Below are positions 29,841-40,929 of a DNA stretch of 64,000 bases, one piece after another (position 1 is the first letter of the stretch; every line of letters begins with the position of its first letter). The stretch spans positions 2,294,001 to 2,358,000 of the forward strand of contig JAGKQI010000061.1 in the NCBI GenBank assembly GCA_018806915.1. The letters are read 5' to 3'. Source of the DNA: Phytophthora colocasiae. Its lineage: Eukaryota > Oomycota > Peronosporomycetes > Peronosporales > Peronosporaceae. Position numbers and translations under genes: made by a program. The notes below the pieces were generated by a model. That model did no database searches, was not told the DNA's origin, and was given only the letters and a program-made list of their open reading frames with translations.

Positions 29841-30086
29841 TTAAGGAGAAGACGACGATCCCAGATTCTCATACTTGCAAGGGCTGCCGTTGGCACAGCT
29901 TGAAGCGCAGCACGCGTCGAAGTTAGCGCCAACACTAGCTTCATACTGCTGGCAGCAAGAGCTGATATAGACGTTCTGGTCCGAGTACTGGGCTCCGCAG
30001 GCTGGCTGGCAGACCCTCAGCGGCTGGGCACTGGCGATGGTGACCACAACGGCGGCGATAGCAGCGAGGCAGATCTTGGTGTTCAT
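29841..30086 (-). CDS. PcF/SCR-like small cysteine-rich secreted protein (intact)
   Basis: 81 residues from the ATG at 30086 (MNTKICLAAIAAV), chosen because it begins a clear signal peptide and is 52 nt after an oomycete Inr+FPR-like motif; a frame extension to 30128 would destroy the signal peptide. The mature part has eight cysteines in the family pattern: CQPAC, ISSCC, FDACC, SC, PC. It ends in a Ser-rich tail. Family members are secreted into the plant apoplast; the founder PcF triggers leaf necrosis. Whether this member is active cannot be told. Gypsy-2 begins only 15 bp beyond the stop codon, so the 3' end of the transcript is probably altered. Confidence 0.92.
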   Translation of the reverse strand: MNTKICLAAIAAVVVTIASAQPLRVCQPACGAQYSDQNVYISSCCQQYEASVGANFDACCASSCANGSPCKYENLGSSSSP

Positions 30087-30126
30087 CGTTAGTTCTTGTT
30101 TGCGATGCGTGTAGGATGTCCTTGGC

Positions 30127-30140
30127 AATTTGAAAAGTGA
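30127..30140 (-). promoter_or_regulatory. Inr+FPR-like core promoter of the PcF-like gene
   Basis: TCACTTTTCAAATT on the minus strand matches TCATTYYNCAWTTT at 12 of 14 positions, with the start A about 52 nt before the ATG at 30086, the usual distance in oomycetes. Confidence 0.65.
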
Positions 30141-31006
30141 CGATAATGGGCTCGCGGCGCTCTCCTGGACTCTCCAGTTAGTTTTTACGTGATGACGCCA
30201 CGCCGCCCTAAAGGACTAGCCACCAGCCATATGTCTTACCATTGTATAACGCATCATGGATGACAGATCTCGCGTCCGGGATGGTACGGTCCCATCATTG
30301 ATTAGTCAATGGAAGCAGAGCCAAGAAGTAAACGCGACGCCATATTTCATCACTCTCTACAGTTCTACTTCGTACATTTTACTAGTATCATTGATCAAAT
30401 GTTGATCGATAAAAAATCTATAGACTGGGAATGTATTATCTGAAATACAAATTTCATGTACAGCCTCCCTTCTACTTCCAGCGGCAATATCTGATCATAC
30501 ACGGCCATAATGCAGGAAATGGGCGGCACTGCCATCGCTCGCTCGAGTGTGCACCTTCCTGCTGTATACTGACAGTTGCCTAGTGTGCTATGCAATCCCG
30601 GTCTACTACATGTATAATGTCTGGGCCTAATAGTAGTAGTAGTATACTAATTCTGGTCATATATTATGTACTGCTACTACCGGTACGTAGTAACGTGAAC
30701 AAGCTGTACTACTGTACACTCTGCATTCGACAGTGATGTCTCAGATGCTGTCATGCGTGCACTTTGAAGCAGCAAGCACTTTGAACCAGATGTATCAAGG
30801 CTTTCCCGCCCGTACCGTACGTACCAGTTTTTTGTGGTACCTACTAACATATGGATCTTCTATCTGATTGGTCGACTTATATCCTACAATACAGTATGTG
30901 TATTCTGTATTACAGTTGTCGTGCCCTCGTGTCAGTGTACCACGCGCACGGATCTGCCGCGTAGCCGCGTCGCCGCCCAAGAGCTTCTTCCCAGTCGAGT
31001 CGAGCA
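30141..31006. other. Intergenic region upstream of AP-4 beta
   Basis: No gene was recognised. It contains a short agt/tag triplet run (about 30631-30645) and several ATG-poor AT-rich stretches. It separates the transposon-rich half from the gene-rich half. Confidence 0.5.
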
Positions 31007-33612
31007 ATGTTCCCGTCTATGGGTGGTATGAATCCTTCCTACCCTTCACAGGGTCCTCCTCCCCCCGGGGGTATGCCGCCTCCTCCTGGTGGTGTCCCAG
31101 GTGCGCAACGACCTGCAGGAGGTAGCAATCCGAACTATTTTACGGACAAGAAGAAGGGTGAAGTGAATGAGCTCAAGAATGTACGTATGGATCTTATATT
31201 TTATGTCATAAGTTATATTGATTCTTTAAATTAATATTCTGATATGATCTTTAATTAAAGCTACTGCGTGAAGTAACAGTGGAGAAGGATGTGAAGCGCA
31301 AACGAGAGATTATTAAGAAGGTCATCGCCTATATGACGTTGGGCATTGATGTATCTCGCCTTTTCAGTGAGATGGTGCTGTGTGTGGACACCAAGGACCT
31401 CATCTCCAAGAAAATGGTGTATCTTTACCTCACCAACTACGCCCAGAAGAACTCAGAGCTCGCTATCATGTGTATCAACACGCTGCTCAATGACTGTCGT
31501 AATGAAGATCCGATGGTTCGTGGTCTAGCGCTGCGGTCGCTCTGCTCGCTTCGTCTGGATTCGATCCTCGAATATATCCATGACCCGTTGCAAGCTTCGC
31601 TCACGGATACCAGTGCGTACGTCCGGAAAACCGGTGTCATTGGTATCTTGAAAGTCTACTCGTTGAACCCAGAGATCATCAAGGAAAGCGACATGATTGA
31701 TACGCTATACAACATGATCCGTGACCGTGACCCGCAGGTGGTTTCGAACTGTATTGTGGCTCTGAACGAGATCATGGCTGATGAAGGAGGTATCGCCATC
31801 AACCAGCCCATTGTGATGCACTTGCTGAGTCGTATCTCGGACTTTAACGAGTGGGGACAATGCAATATCCTCGAAATTGTTGCCAAGTACAAGCCTACTG
31901 GCCCCGATGAAGTCTTCACGATCATGAACACGCTGGAGCAATGCCTGCGTGTATCTAACAGTGCCGTTGTGCTGGGTACGGCCAAATGTTTCTTTAACCT
32001 CACGCAGAGTCGTGGCATGGAGCAGATCCAAGATCAAGTGTTCGAGCGTATGCGCCAGCCTCTACTGACTCTGATGGCTGGTGGCAGTCACGAAATTAAC
32101 TACTGCGTGCTGCACCACATTTTGCTGCTCGTGGGCAAGAAGCCGCACGTCTTTAGTCGTGACTATCGCCAATTCTATAACCGATACAACGAGCCCACGC
32201 ACGTCAAGTACGTCAAGATCGACATTATGGCACTTGTGGCTGATGGAGCCAACGTTGGCGACATTGTCACGGAGCTGAGTGAGTACGTGACCGATGTGGA
32301 CCAGGAGTTGGCTCGTCGTGCCATCCGTGCTATTGCCGACATCGCAGTGAGCCCCAACCTCTCGGTCAATACGATCCCGCAGCAGTACAACAACGCCCCC
32401 GAGTCATACGGCCAACAAGCAGCAGAACAACTTGTGGAGCAGATGCAGGACCACATTATGGACACGATGGTGGACTTCCTGGAGCTGGATTTGGATTACG
32501 TGCGTGATGAAAGTCTCGTGGTGATGAAGGACCTGCTGCGCAAGTACCCGGACAAGCGTCACGATGTACTACCTGTTTTGGGCCGCATTATTGCCGCAGT
32601 GCAGCAACCTGCTGCTAAGGCTGCCGTTGTGTGGATGCTGGGTGAGTTTGGGCAAGACCTGCGTCGCGCCCCGTACGTGCTGGAGAAGCTAATTGACGAT
32701 TTCAACGATGAAGCTGCCCCGTCGGTTCTATTGGAGCTACTGGCCGCTACGATGAAGCTGTTCTTTAAGCGTCCTCCTGAGATGCAGAGCATGCTTGGTC
32801 GTCTGCTTGGCGCTGCAATCAACGAATCTAGCCACCAGGATGTGCGTGACCGTGCACTGCTGTATTACCGGTTACTTGAGCAGCAGCCAACGGAACAAGC
32901 CGCTGCTATCGTGGCTCAGTTCCGCACTGAGGAAACGGTGAGCGTTTTCGCAGAATCCATCGAGACAGACTTGAAGGACAAGCTGTTTCAGGAGTTCAAT
33001 TCACTCGCGGTGGTGTACAACAAGCCCAGCGAGCTTTTCGTGTCGCCTTCCCATCTGACCGGCGCCGTTGCCCCGATCGATGACGAAGACGAAGAGGACG
33101 AAGAAGAAGGTGATGAAGGCTATGACAACAGTCCTCCTCAGCAGCAACAGCAGCAACAACAACAGCGTAACACTGCTCCGCCTCCACAGCCAGCGGCGCC
33201 GAGTATGGACTTGCTGGACATGGACTTCTCTTCTTCTAGTGGACCTCCGCCCCAAGCAGCAGCCCCAACTTTCGCACTGGTGCCGACACCTGTCATGGAT
33301 GCAGCCACGTTTCAGGGCCAGTGGAGTAGCCGCCCTGTGGTGGCTGAGGTAGTGGTTCAGCTGCCGACGCTTCCTCCGCAGAACGAGCTGGAGCAGGCGT
33401 TCGCATCGCGTGGTATAGTGACGATGGCCTCGGGTGACGTGGGCCCGCAGTACAAGTTCTTCTTCTACGCGCAAGATACCCAGGGTCGGTACTTCCTGTC
33501 TGAGACTCTTGTCGAGAAGGCGAGCAGCACGTTGCGAGCAACTATCAAGGGTGAGGACGAAGCGTCGGGGTCTCAATTCGCTGACCTCATGCGCCGGGTG
33601 CTGTTCGGGTGA
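31007..33612 (+). CDS. AP4B1: AP-4 complex subunit beta
   Basis: Two exons, 31007-31180 and 31261-33612, give 841 residues. AP-4 is a non-clathrin coat adaptor that sorts cargo at the trans-Golgi network. N-terminus: Met/Gly/Pro-rich, then the trunk from about residue 45 (KKGEVNELKN, KKVIAYMTLGIDVS). Features closer to AP-4 than AP-1/2 beta include MVRGLALRSLCSLR, WGQCNILEIVAKY, RRAPYVLEKLIDDF and VRDRALLYYRLLE. The hinge is acidic, then Gln-rich (about 700-720). The C-terminal about 110 residues (AATFQGQW...LMRRVLFG) match the AP-4 beta appendage. The length is somewhat above the animal protein (739) because of the hinge. The start is the first ATG of the frame and exon 1 ends in phase 0. 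Confidence 0.92.
31181..31260 (+). other. Intron of the AP-4 beta gene
   Basis: 80 bp, GTACGT...TAAAG. It is phase 0 and joins NELKN to LLREVTVEKD; reading through would stop after 18 codons. Confidence 0.9.
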
Positions 33613-34394
33613 TCAAGTTGATAGGGGAGACCATCGGTCTTGTAATGTGTGATACACTTTGAAACCAATTCGTGAAGCAGCTCGTGTGTTGTTTATCCTG
33701 ATGAGATCAAGTTGATCCGTTTCTTCGATAGACTCACAGCAGCTCCTACAGCAAGTGAGACAACTGAAGTGATTATTACTGCGAATCAACAGGGTATCTC
33801 GACTGGACATCACTCTAATTGAACACGCAACTTGTGGACGTTTCTTGGTGCCAAGAATCGTCAGCGGAACTGCCTCCCGTTGACTTTGTCCAGACATATT
33901 ATCCGCTGTGCACGTGCAACGATTACTAGTACAGTGCATGTACATGTTGGGAGTACATTATCGTGGTGAAACGAGAGCGATACTTGTGGGGGCTGTACCA
34001 CGTGCAACGTCTGACCGCGGCTGATGATTACACGTGCAATCTTAGCACGGGGCGAACAACAGGAAGCGCCGGTAGAATATCCAATCCACTTCACTTTGTC
34101 GGGCGCGCTACTCTGTAGTGGGGTTAGTAGTTCTACTTGATACTAGCACCATTGACGCCACCAGTATGACACTACACCCACAACGGCGTTTAACAGCTCG
34201 GGGGCGTGTCTGGCACCGCCATATCCATGCGTAGCACCGCTTTGTGGTGTAGAATGGTTGTTTGAAGTCACTTCATATTGGGTACGCAACCGAATCTGCA
34301 GGATGCTGAAACGCAGCGTCTCATCCGTCATTCTTCAATTCGCCTTGTACCGCGCATCCCTAGAGACAAACAGTCTGCTACAGCTCCGTTCATC
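33613..34394 (+). other. Intergenic region, AP-4 beta to ABCA
   Basis: 3' flank of AP-4 beta and 5' flank of the ABCA gene. An in-frame extension upstream of 34395 lacks an ATG. No other gene was seen. Confidence 0.5.
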
Positions 34395-37300
34395 ATGGAC
34401 CAGCCTCTGACGGTCAATGGGCCTGTCTCGCCGTCGCCAACTAAGCGCTCCAATCTGCGCTTTATACCCACTCTACTGCGCAAGAACTGGCTGCTGAAGC
34501 GGAAACACCCCGTAGCGCTATTCTTCGAGGTGCTCACACCCGTACTCTTCATCGTCGTCATGGATCTCGTGCGTACTACCAGCAAAGACAAGACTGTGCC
34601 TTCCGGGTTTACCACCGGTACCACATCGTACAACCTGTTCAACCCAATGGGCTGGTCGCTTGTCGGTCCCGACACGACGCCGATGTTCGCCACGCCCGAG
34701 ACCACACTCTCCGGTCTCATGCTACACTTGGCCTACATGTCCTTCGACTACGGCCGACTCATGAAAACTTTCACGTCGGAGAATCGCTCCATCTGTGAGC
34801 GAGACTTGGCTCTCGGCGGTCGAGTGAGTCTCAACACGTCTTCGCCGTATGCACTCCCGTCCGAGTGTGAAGGTCGTGTCTCTCCGTTCAAATTCGCCAT
34901 TGCCCCCGACGATGACTTCACCAGAAACTACTTCTTCGAAACCATGAAGCTGTGGTACCCGACAGTTGTGGTAAGTAGATCGGCCAACGGATCGGAGCTC
35001 GTGATCCCCTCGTTCGAGGATAGCACGGTCTTCTTCGACACGGAGGAGGATCTGGAGAAATACGTCGAGTCTTCGGACTACGCCAAAACGGCAGCCCAAC
35101 CTCGTATCTTCGGCGCCATTGTCTTCACGACTCATCCGACGAGCGCCAGCGATATCGGTCAGCCTTCGTCCATCGAGTACACGCTGCGACTGAACTCGAC
35201 GTACGTTGGCGACAGCGAGACAGACCGCTACATTCCCCAAACGATTGGTGGCGATGGGGCTTCATTGTGGGATTCCGTCGAGCGTAAGCTGGAAACTACC
35301 GACTACCAGCAGTACACGACGAATGGATTCATGACGCTGCAGACGCTCGTCACCCGTTTTGTCAACTGCTTGCCTGACTGGGATGCCAGCACCAAGGCGA
35401 CCACAGGCGCATGTCAGATCAACGCCTCCACTGCAGTGTCTTCGGACGATCTGGATCTGCGTTTGCTAGAGACTGTGGTGAACGACCCAGCTACAAAGTT
35501 CACAGATCAGTTGTTCAACAACCTACTAGGTGAAGCCTCTCCACTTAGTCTCACCGCTTCCGACCTGCAACTGGATAATTCCACGCGTGAAGCTCTGCTT
35601 ACTCCGCTTCGCCAGACGCCGCAGCCATATCTCGGATCTCTCACGACCCCGTTCCCCATCAACTCGTTCGCTTCCTCCTCTTTTTACGATGCTGTGACAG
35701 ACGCGTTCCCGATTTTCTTGATTCTCACGTATCTGCACCCGCTGTCGAAGATCCTCGTTGGTCTCATGTCGGAAAGAGAGACGCGGTCTCGAGAGCTGAT
35801 GAAGATCCTCGGTGTGAAGGAGTCCAGCATCGTCATCTCGTGGTACATCACGTACATCGTGATCCTGTTCGTGAGCAGCGTGCTTCAGACGCTCGTGGCT
35901 ATCGCCAAGCTCTTCCCGAACACAAACGCTTTGCTGCTGTTCCTGTTCTTCTTCCTCTTCAGTATGAGTGTGCTGGGTTTCGCCTTCATGATCAGCAGCA
36001 TGTTTTCCAAATCTCGCACGGGTGTTTACGTTGGCTTCATCCTGTTCTTCATCATGTATGGTGTGACTGGGGCGTACAAGGATTCGTCATCTGAGTCGTC
36101 CAAGAACATCGCGTGTTTGCTGGCCCCAGTTGGCCTTGTCTTCGGGGTGAACTCATTGTCTTCGGCTGAAACCTCGCAAGTGGGGATCTCGTTCTCGACT
36201 GCCTCGAACCGCATCAACAACTTCCGATTCTCCACGGCACTTTGGTACTTTGCTTTCGACACGATACTGTATACGCTACTCGGTCTGTACTTCGAGAAGG
36301 TCATCCCCAAGGAGTACGGTATGCCCGAGAAATGGTACTTTCCCCTGCGTCCTTCGTACTGGAGAAGATCCAAGAAATTGATACCTTCAACTCCGCTGAA
36401 TGAGGGCTCAGCAGCCTTGGAGGTGGAGGCAAACACCAACATTGAGCCTGTCAGTGCTGACTTGGTGGACCAGGAAAGATCGGGTGAAGCACTCACCGTT
36501 CAAGGCATTCGGAAGGTGTTCCTCGTCCCAGGAGGTGAGAAAGAAGCTGTGAAAGGACTGCACCTGAGCATGTACTCGGGTCAAATCACGTGCTTGCTCG
36601 GACACAACGGTGCTGGTAAGACGACACTGATCTCCATGCTCACGGGTGTGACTCCTCCCACAGCAGGCGACGCCACCTTCCACGGCCTATCGTTTCGCGA
36701 AGACATGGATGAGATCCGCGAATCGCTTGGCATCTGCTTCCAGCACGACGTGCTGTACCCGGAGCTGTCTGTACAGGACCACCTCGAGTTCTACGCTCGC
36801 ATCAAAGGATACACGGGCGAAGCGCTGGCTGATGAGGTCACTTCGAAAATCCGCGAGGTTGGTCTCGTGGAAAAGCGCGACACGATCAGCAGTGCCTTGT
36901 CTGGAGGCATGAAGCGCAAGCTCTCGGTAGCCATTTCTCTGCTCGGAGACAGCTCGCTGGTGTTCTTGGACGAACCAACGTCCGGCATGGACCCATACTC
37001 TCGACGAAGCACGTGGGAAATCCTCATGGCCAACAGACAGAATCGCGTGCTAGTTTTGACGACGCATTTCATGGACGAAGCCGATATTCTGGGTGACCGC
37101 ATCGCCATCATGGCTGAGGGTGAACTGCGCTGCTGCGGGTCGGCACTGTATCTGAAGAACCAGTTCGGTGTGGGTTATAACTTGACGATCGTGAAGGAGG
37201 AGAACTGCGATGACTCGGTGGTGATTGACTTTGTCTCGCGGTACATTCCATCCAGTCAAGTGTTGAGCAACGTTGGCACCGAGATCGCATTCCAGTTGCC

Positions 37301-40300
37301 TCTTGACAGCTCGTCGCAGTTTCCGGCGATGTTTCGCAAGATGGACGAGAACCTCAGCAAGCTGCAGGTGCTGTCGTACGGCATCAGTGTGACGACGATG
37401 GAGGAGGTTTTCATCAAAGTGGCAGAGGTAGCAGACGAAGATCAGCAACACACACTACAGAACCGCGTTAAGCAGCACGGGGTTGTAGCTCAGGACAGCA
37501 TCCCAATTGTTGGCGACAAGCCCACAGACGGACATTACCATGGACTTGACCGTACTGGCAGCTCATTTGTACTGGGACGTTCTCGATCGATTTTCTTGAC
37601 TCAAATGGTGGCGATGATCCAGAAGCGCTTTCGTATTGCCAGGAGGGACAAAAAGCTGTTCATCGTGGGATTGCTGCTTCCAGTTGCTTGGCTGATCTTT
37701 GGCTTATCCATTCTGAAGGCTGCGGGTCTCACTAACGATGACCCTTTCATTGAACTCAAGCTGTCGGGACTTGAGGCTGAAGAAGGTGGTGTACTGGTTC
37801 CGTCATTTTGCATGCAAGGTTCTGGAAGCTGGTGCGAAACTGCATTGGGCAATGGCTACTACACTGGAGCTTCAATTGTGACACTGAGCGAAGATGACAT
37901 CGGAAATCCGCCGTACTCGAGCGACTCCCCCACCGTTTTCGATGTTGTGTACAACGATCCAAGCATCAACGCTTCGGATGCGACGGGATACCAGTTGAAA
38001 GTGTCTGAGGTGATCTTCGACCGGGCCTTCTCCGACAAAATCTCCGACCAATTCGGTGGGTACCTCGTTCGTGCGGACGAAGACAGCAACGTCTTCAGCT
38101 ACAATGTTCTGATCAACACGACACTGACACACGGATCGGTCGTTTTCAAGGCGCTCATGGATCAGTCCTTGTACCGGTTGATGGCTACGAACTACGACTC
38201 GTCCATCGCTGCGTCAGATGTGAGTTTAACTGTGAACAACCACCCACTCCCGCTGACTGCTGAGAACACTGCGCTGTTTTCCGCATATATTTCGTTCACA
38301 TCGGTCTTATTCATCGTCATCGCGTTCGCGTACTACCCAGCTTCCATCGTGGTCATGCTCGTGAGAGAGAGGTCGCCAGATCACAACTCGAAGCACCAAC
38401 AACTTGTGTCTGGCGCTGGCATCAATGCATTTTGGACAGCCAACTACATCTGGGACTTCGCTGTCTTCTTGATTCCTGCCGTGATTGCACTCGTATTGAT
38501 CCAAGCATATGATCTTTCGGCACTCACTGGTTCAAGCTCCTGTGTGACCTGTGACGGATCCACCTTCATTGCTGTGATTGTGTTGATACTGGCGTTTGGG
38601 CTAGCTATCTGCCCTCATGCGTACTGCTGGTCATACGTTTTTACCGACCCGGCATCGTCACAGACTTACATGATCCTGATCAATTTTGTGCTGGGACTCG
38701 CGCTGATGATCGTCTCGTTTGTGATGCAAGTGATTGAAAGCACTGAAGACGCGGACAAGGCTCTGCAGTTCATCTGGCGTCTATCGCCACTCTTTTGTCT
38801 CGGTCGAGGACTCCTCAACTTAACCATCATCGAGATCACGCACACCGGAGGAGCTGAGGCCGATAACGAACTGTCGACGGACCCGTTCGCGCTGGAAAAC
38901 ACGGGCTACGAGATTATTTACCTGATCTTCGACGCGGCACTGTACTACGCCATTGCTGTCGGTATCGACTACGCTATGACATTCCCTCGGGTCAAGTCTG
39001 CCATGTCAAAGGACCCTGATATCCCCATTCAGCAGCGAGAAATCGACGAAGACGTCGGAGCAGAAATCGACCGAGTATTGACTGGCGGCGCAGATAACGA
39101 CACCATCAAGCTGCAGAACCTCCGCAAGGTCTATCACAAGGGGCAGAAGGTGGCTGTGCAAGACTTGTCTTTCGGCCTCAAGCAAGGCGAGTGTTTCGGT
39201 TTCTTGGGAATCAACGGTGCCGGCAAGACCACGACGATGAAGATGCTAACCGGTGACATCGTGCCAACATCAGGAAACGCGACACTGAGTGGCTATGACA
39301 TCTTGACGCAACAGGTGGAAGTTCGTCGCCAGATCGGCTACTGCCCGCAGTTCGACGCTCTCATTGATCTCTTGAGCGTGCGCGAGCACCTGGAGCTGTT
39401 CGCCAAAATCAAGGGCGTCCCGAACTCCGACTTGGACGTGATGGTGCGTGAGAAGATGGAGCAGCTCAACCTGACGTCGTTCGAAAACAAGCTCGCGGGA
39501 AGTCTGAGTGGCGGTAACAAACGGAAGTTGTCGGTGGCCATTGCCATGATCGGGTCTCCCAGTATTCTGTTCCTTGACGAGCCATCTACCGGCATGGACC
39601 CAGTCTCCAGGCGGTTCATGTGGGACGTCATCTCCGAGATCTCGACGTACAACAAGGAGTCGACGGTGGTGCTGACCACGCACAGCATGGAGGAGTGCGA
39701 AGCGCTCTGCACTCGTGTCGGTATCATGGTCGGTGGAGAGCTTAAGTGTCTCGGCAGCGTGCAGCACTTGAAGAATCGTTTTGGTGACGGTCTCATGTTC
39801 GACGCTAAGCTGCAACCTCCATCCTCAGAGGACGTAAATGAACTTGTTCTGCGCCACTTTGACTCACTGGATACTCGCATTGATGAAGGTGACTTTGGTG
39901 GGGTCTGTCATCAGTTTGGCAATGCGTCATGGGAGCAGAAGATCTCGAACACGCACCCCACTGGCCACGCGATTGTCAATCTTGCTAAGCGCGATGGATA
40001 CGTTTCAGCTAGTAGCTTTGCAGCGTGGTGGATCACTGAGACCCAGTTCGAGAATGTGTCAGCGTTCCTGGGGAAAAGTTTCGGGTCGATTGAACTGCTC
40101 GAACGCCAACACGACTCGTGTTGGTTCAAGATCCGTGATCAGTCAGCGACGAGCTCCAGCAGCATCCAGCTGTCGCACGTGTTTGAGCTGGTGGAGAACG
40201 CCAAGACTCGATTGTCTATTCGCGAGTACAGTGTCTCGCAGACCACGTTGGAGCAGATCTTCAACGCGTTCGCAAGTCAGCAAGACGTGAACGAGCCGGT

Positions 40301-40382
40301 CCTCACCACACCGACGAACAGTCCCAGCAACTCACGCGCGGCAAATTCTGGATTCTTGTCGCGCCTCTTGCATCGTAAATAA
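34395..40382 (+). CDS. Full-length ABC transporter, subfamily A
   Basis: 1995 residues in a single exon. Layout is TMD1-NBD1-TMD2-NBD2. An N-terminal helix (FFEVLTPVLFIVVM) is followed by a large extracytosolic loop with many Asn-X-Ser/Thr sites, then a membrane block near residues 440-640. NBD1: Walker A GHNGAGKTT (736), signature LSGGMKRKLS, Walker B LVFLDEP (Asp 859). TMD2 has its own first helix (LFIVGLLLPVAWLIFGL), a loop, and a helix block. NBD2: Walker A GINGAGKTT (1605), LSGGNKRKLS, Walker B ILFLDEP (Asp 1728). All ATP-site residues are present, so it should be active, most likely moving lipids across a membrane as known ABCA proteins do. The start is the first ATG of the frame. Confidence 0.93.
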   Translation: MDQPLTVNGPVSPSPTKRSNLRFIPTLLRKNWLLKRKHPVALFFEVLTPVLFIVVMDLVRTTSKDKTVPSGFTTGTTSYNLFNPMGWSLVGPDTTPMFATPETTLSGLMLHLAYMSFDYGRLMKTFTSENRSICERDLALGGRVSLNTSSPYALPSECEGRVSPFKFAIAPDDDFTRNYFFETMKLWYPTVVVSRSANGSELVIPSFEDSTVFFDTEEDLEKYVESSDYAKTAAQPRIFGAIVFTTHPTSASDIGQPSSIEYTLRLNSTYVGDSETDRYIPQTIGGDGASLWDSVERKLETTDYQQYTTNGFMTLQTLVTRFVNCLPDWDASTKATTGACQINASTAVSSDDLDLRLLETVVNDPATKFTDQLFNNLLGEASPLSLTASDLQLDNSTREALLTPLRQTPQPYLGSLTTPFPINSFASSSFYDAVTDAFPIFLILTYLHPLSKILVGLMSERETRSRELMKILGVKESSIVISWYITYIVILFVSSVLQTLVAIAKLFPNTNALLLFLFFFLFSMSVLGFAFMISSMFSKSRTGVYVGFILFFIMYGVTGAYKDSSSESSKNIACLLAPVGLVFGVNSLSSAETSQVGISFSTASNRINNFRFSTALWYFAFDTILYTLLGLYFEKVIPKEYGMPEKWYFPLRPSYWRRSKKLIPSTPLNEGSAALEVEANTNIEPVSADLVDQERSGEALTVQGIRKVFLVPGGEKEAVKGLHLSMYSGQITCLLGHNGAGKTTLISMLTGVTPPTAGDATFHGLSFREDMDEIRESLGICFQHDVLYPELSVQDHLEFYARIKGYTGEALADEVTSKIREVGLVEKRDTISSALSGGMKRKLSVAISLLGDSSLVFLDEPTSGMDPYSRRSTWEILMANRQNRVLVLTTHFMDEADILGDRIAIMAEGELRCCGSALYLKNQFGVGYNLTIVKEENCDDSVVIDFVSRYIPSSQVLSNVGTEIAFQLPLDSSSQFPAMFRKMDENLSKLQVLSYGISVTTMEEVFIKVAEVADEDQQHTLQNRVKQHGVVAQDSIPIVGDKPTDGHYHGLDRTGSSFVLGRSRSIFLTQMVAMIQKRFRIARRDKKLFIVGLLLPVAWLIFGLSILKAAGLTNDDPFIELKLSGLEAEEGGVLVPSFCMQGSGSWCETALGNGYYTGASIVTLSEDDIGNPPYSSDSPTVFDVVYNDPSINASDATGYQLKVSEVIFDRAFSDKISDQFGGYLVRADEDSNVFSYNVLINTTLTHGSVVFKALMDQSLYRLMATNYDSSIAASDVSLTVNNHPLPLTAENTALFSAYISFTSVLFIVIAFAYYPASIVVMLVRERSPDHNSKHQQLVSGAGINAFWTANYIWDFAVFLIPAVIALVLIQAYDLSALTGSSSCVTCDGSTFIAVIVLILAFGLAICPHAYCWSYVFTDPASSQTYMILINFVLGLALMIVSFVMQVIESTEDADKALQFIWRLSPLFCLGRGLLNLTIIEITHTGGAEADNELSTDPFALENTGYEIIYLIFDAALYYAIAVGIDYAMTFPRVKSAMSKDPDIPIQQREIDEDVGAEIDRVLTGGADNDTIKLQNLRKVYHKGQKVAVQDLSFGLKQGECFGFLGINGAGKTTTMKMLTGDIVPTSGNATLSGYDILTQQVEVRRQIGYCPQFDALIDLLSVREHLELFAKIKGVPNSDLDVMVREKMEQLNLTSFENKLAGSLSGGNKRKLSVAIAMIGSPSILFLDEPSTGMDPVSRRFMWDVISEISTYNKESTVVLTTHSMEECEALCTRVGIMVGGELKCLGSVQHLKNRFGDGLMFDAKLQPPSSEDVNELVLRHFDSLDTRIDEGDFGGVCHQFGNASWEQKISNTHPTGHAIVNLAKRDGYVSASSFAAWWITETQFENVSAFLGKSFGSIELLERQHDSCWFKIRDQSATSSSSIQLSHVFELVENAKTRLSIREYSVSQTTLEQIFNAFASQQDVNEPVLTTPTNSPSNSRAANSGFLSRLLHRK

Positions 40383-40663
40383 TAGTGCGCATTAGTAGGT
40401 AGATTTCACCAATGCAGATTCACGTAGTACATCTTACCATCGTTGTTACCGAGCTTCGCGTTGTGCAATACACACGTCTCTGTGGTTCAAAAGATACGTT
40501 TCTGGAGCGCATAACTTCTATCAAAAGATGTCAACCAAGAAAGCGTTATCAATTGCAATCCGGCGATGCACATCATTGGGAGAAGAAGATCAGTGGTTTG
40601 TTCTCGGATTGTGGCATCATGGTGCGGCCTATCATCCGTCTTGAGTTCACGCGCCGGAATGTT
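40383..40663. other. Short intergenic region, ABCA to PcF-like gene
   Basis: No gene recognised; the right end carries the promoter of the PcF-like gene. Confidence 0.5.
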
Positions 40664-40677
40664 TCAGTTCTCAATTC
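40664..40677 (+). promoter_or_regulatory. Inr+FPR-like core promoter of the PcF-like gene at 40717
   Basis: TCAGTTCTCAATTC matches TCATTYYNCAWTTT at 12 of 14 positions. The presumed start A is about 51 nt before the ATG. Confidence 0.68.
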
Positions 40678-40716
40678 GCCAAGACAACAGCAACCCAAGA
40701 AATCCGACTGCCTACG

Positions 40717-40929
40717 ATGAACATCAACACCTTTTTCGCCGCTCTCCTCACCGTGGCCATCGCTTTCGACTTTGCAAGTGCAAAACTCTGCCAACCTTCC
40801 TGCGGGGCCAGCAATTCCGCTAAGAACGTCCGGATCAGCAGTTGCTGCCAAAACTACGAGTCAACCGTGAAAGCCGACTTCGATGCATGCTGCGCTCAGA
40901 GCTGCCAGAACGATACGCCTTGCAAGTGA
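40717..40929 (+). CDS. PcF/SCR-like small cysteine-rich secreted protein (intact)
   Basis: 70 residues from an ATG 51 nt after an Inr+FPR-like motif. The signal peptide is [19 protein letters not shown].., then a mature part with eight cysteines: CQPSC, ISSCC, FDACC, SC, PC. It ends directly after the last Cys-Lys. It is more diverged from the three minus-strand copies than they are from one another, and lies among housekeeping genes, so it is probably an older member. A longer frame in another phase overlaps its end (from 40883), but that is only the upstream extension of the dUTPase frame. The expected place of action is the plant apoplast; activity is unknown. Confidence 0.92.
   Translation: MNINTFFAALLTVAIAFDFASAKLCQPSCGASNSAKNVRISSCCQNYESTVKADFDACCAQSCQNDTPCK

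Noticed and set aside
30087..30128. Upstream Met extension of the PcF-like protein
   Set aside because: It adds a charged stretch before the signal peptide and lies just 5' UTR length after the Inr-like motif.
33001..33576. 191-codon minus frame inside AP-4 beta
   Set aside because: Antisense shadow of the hinge and appendage; Arg/Leu-rich composition typical of an antisense frame.
34278..34394. Upstream extension of the ABCA frame
   Set aside because: No ATG in frame; the first ATG is at 34395.
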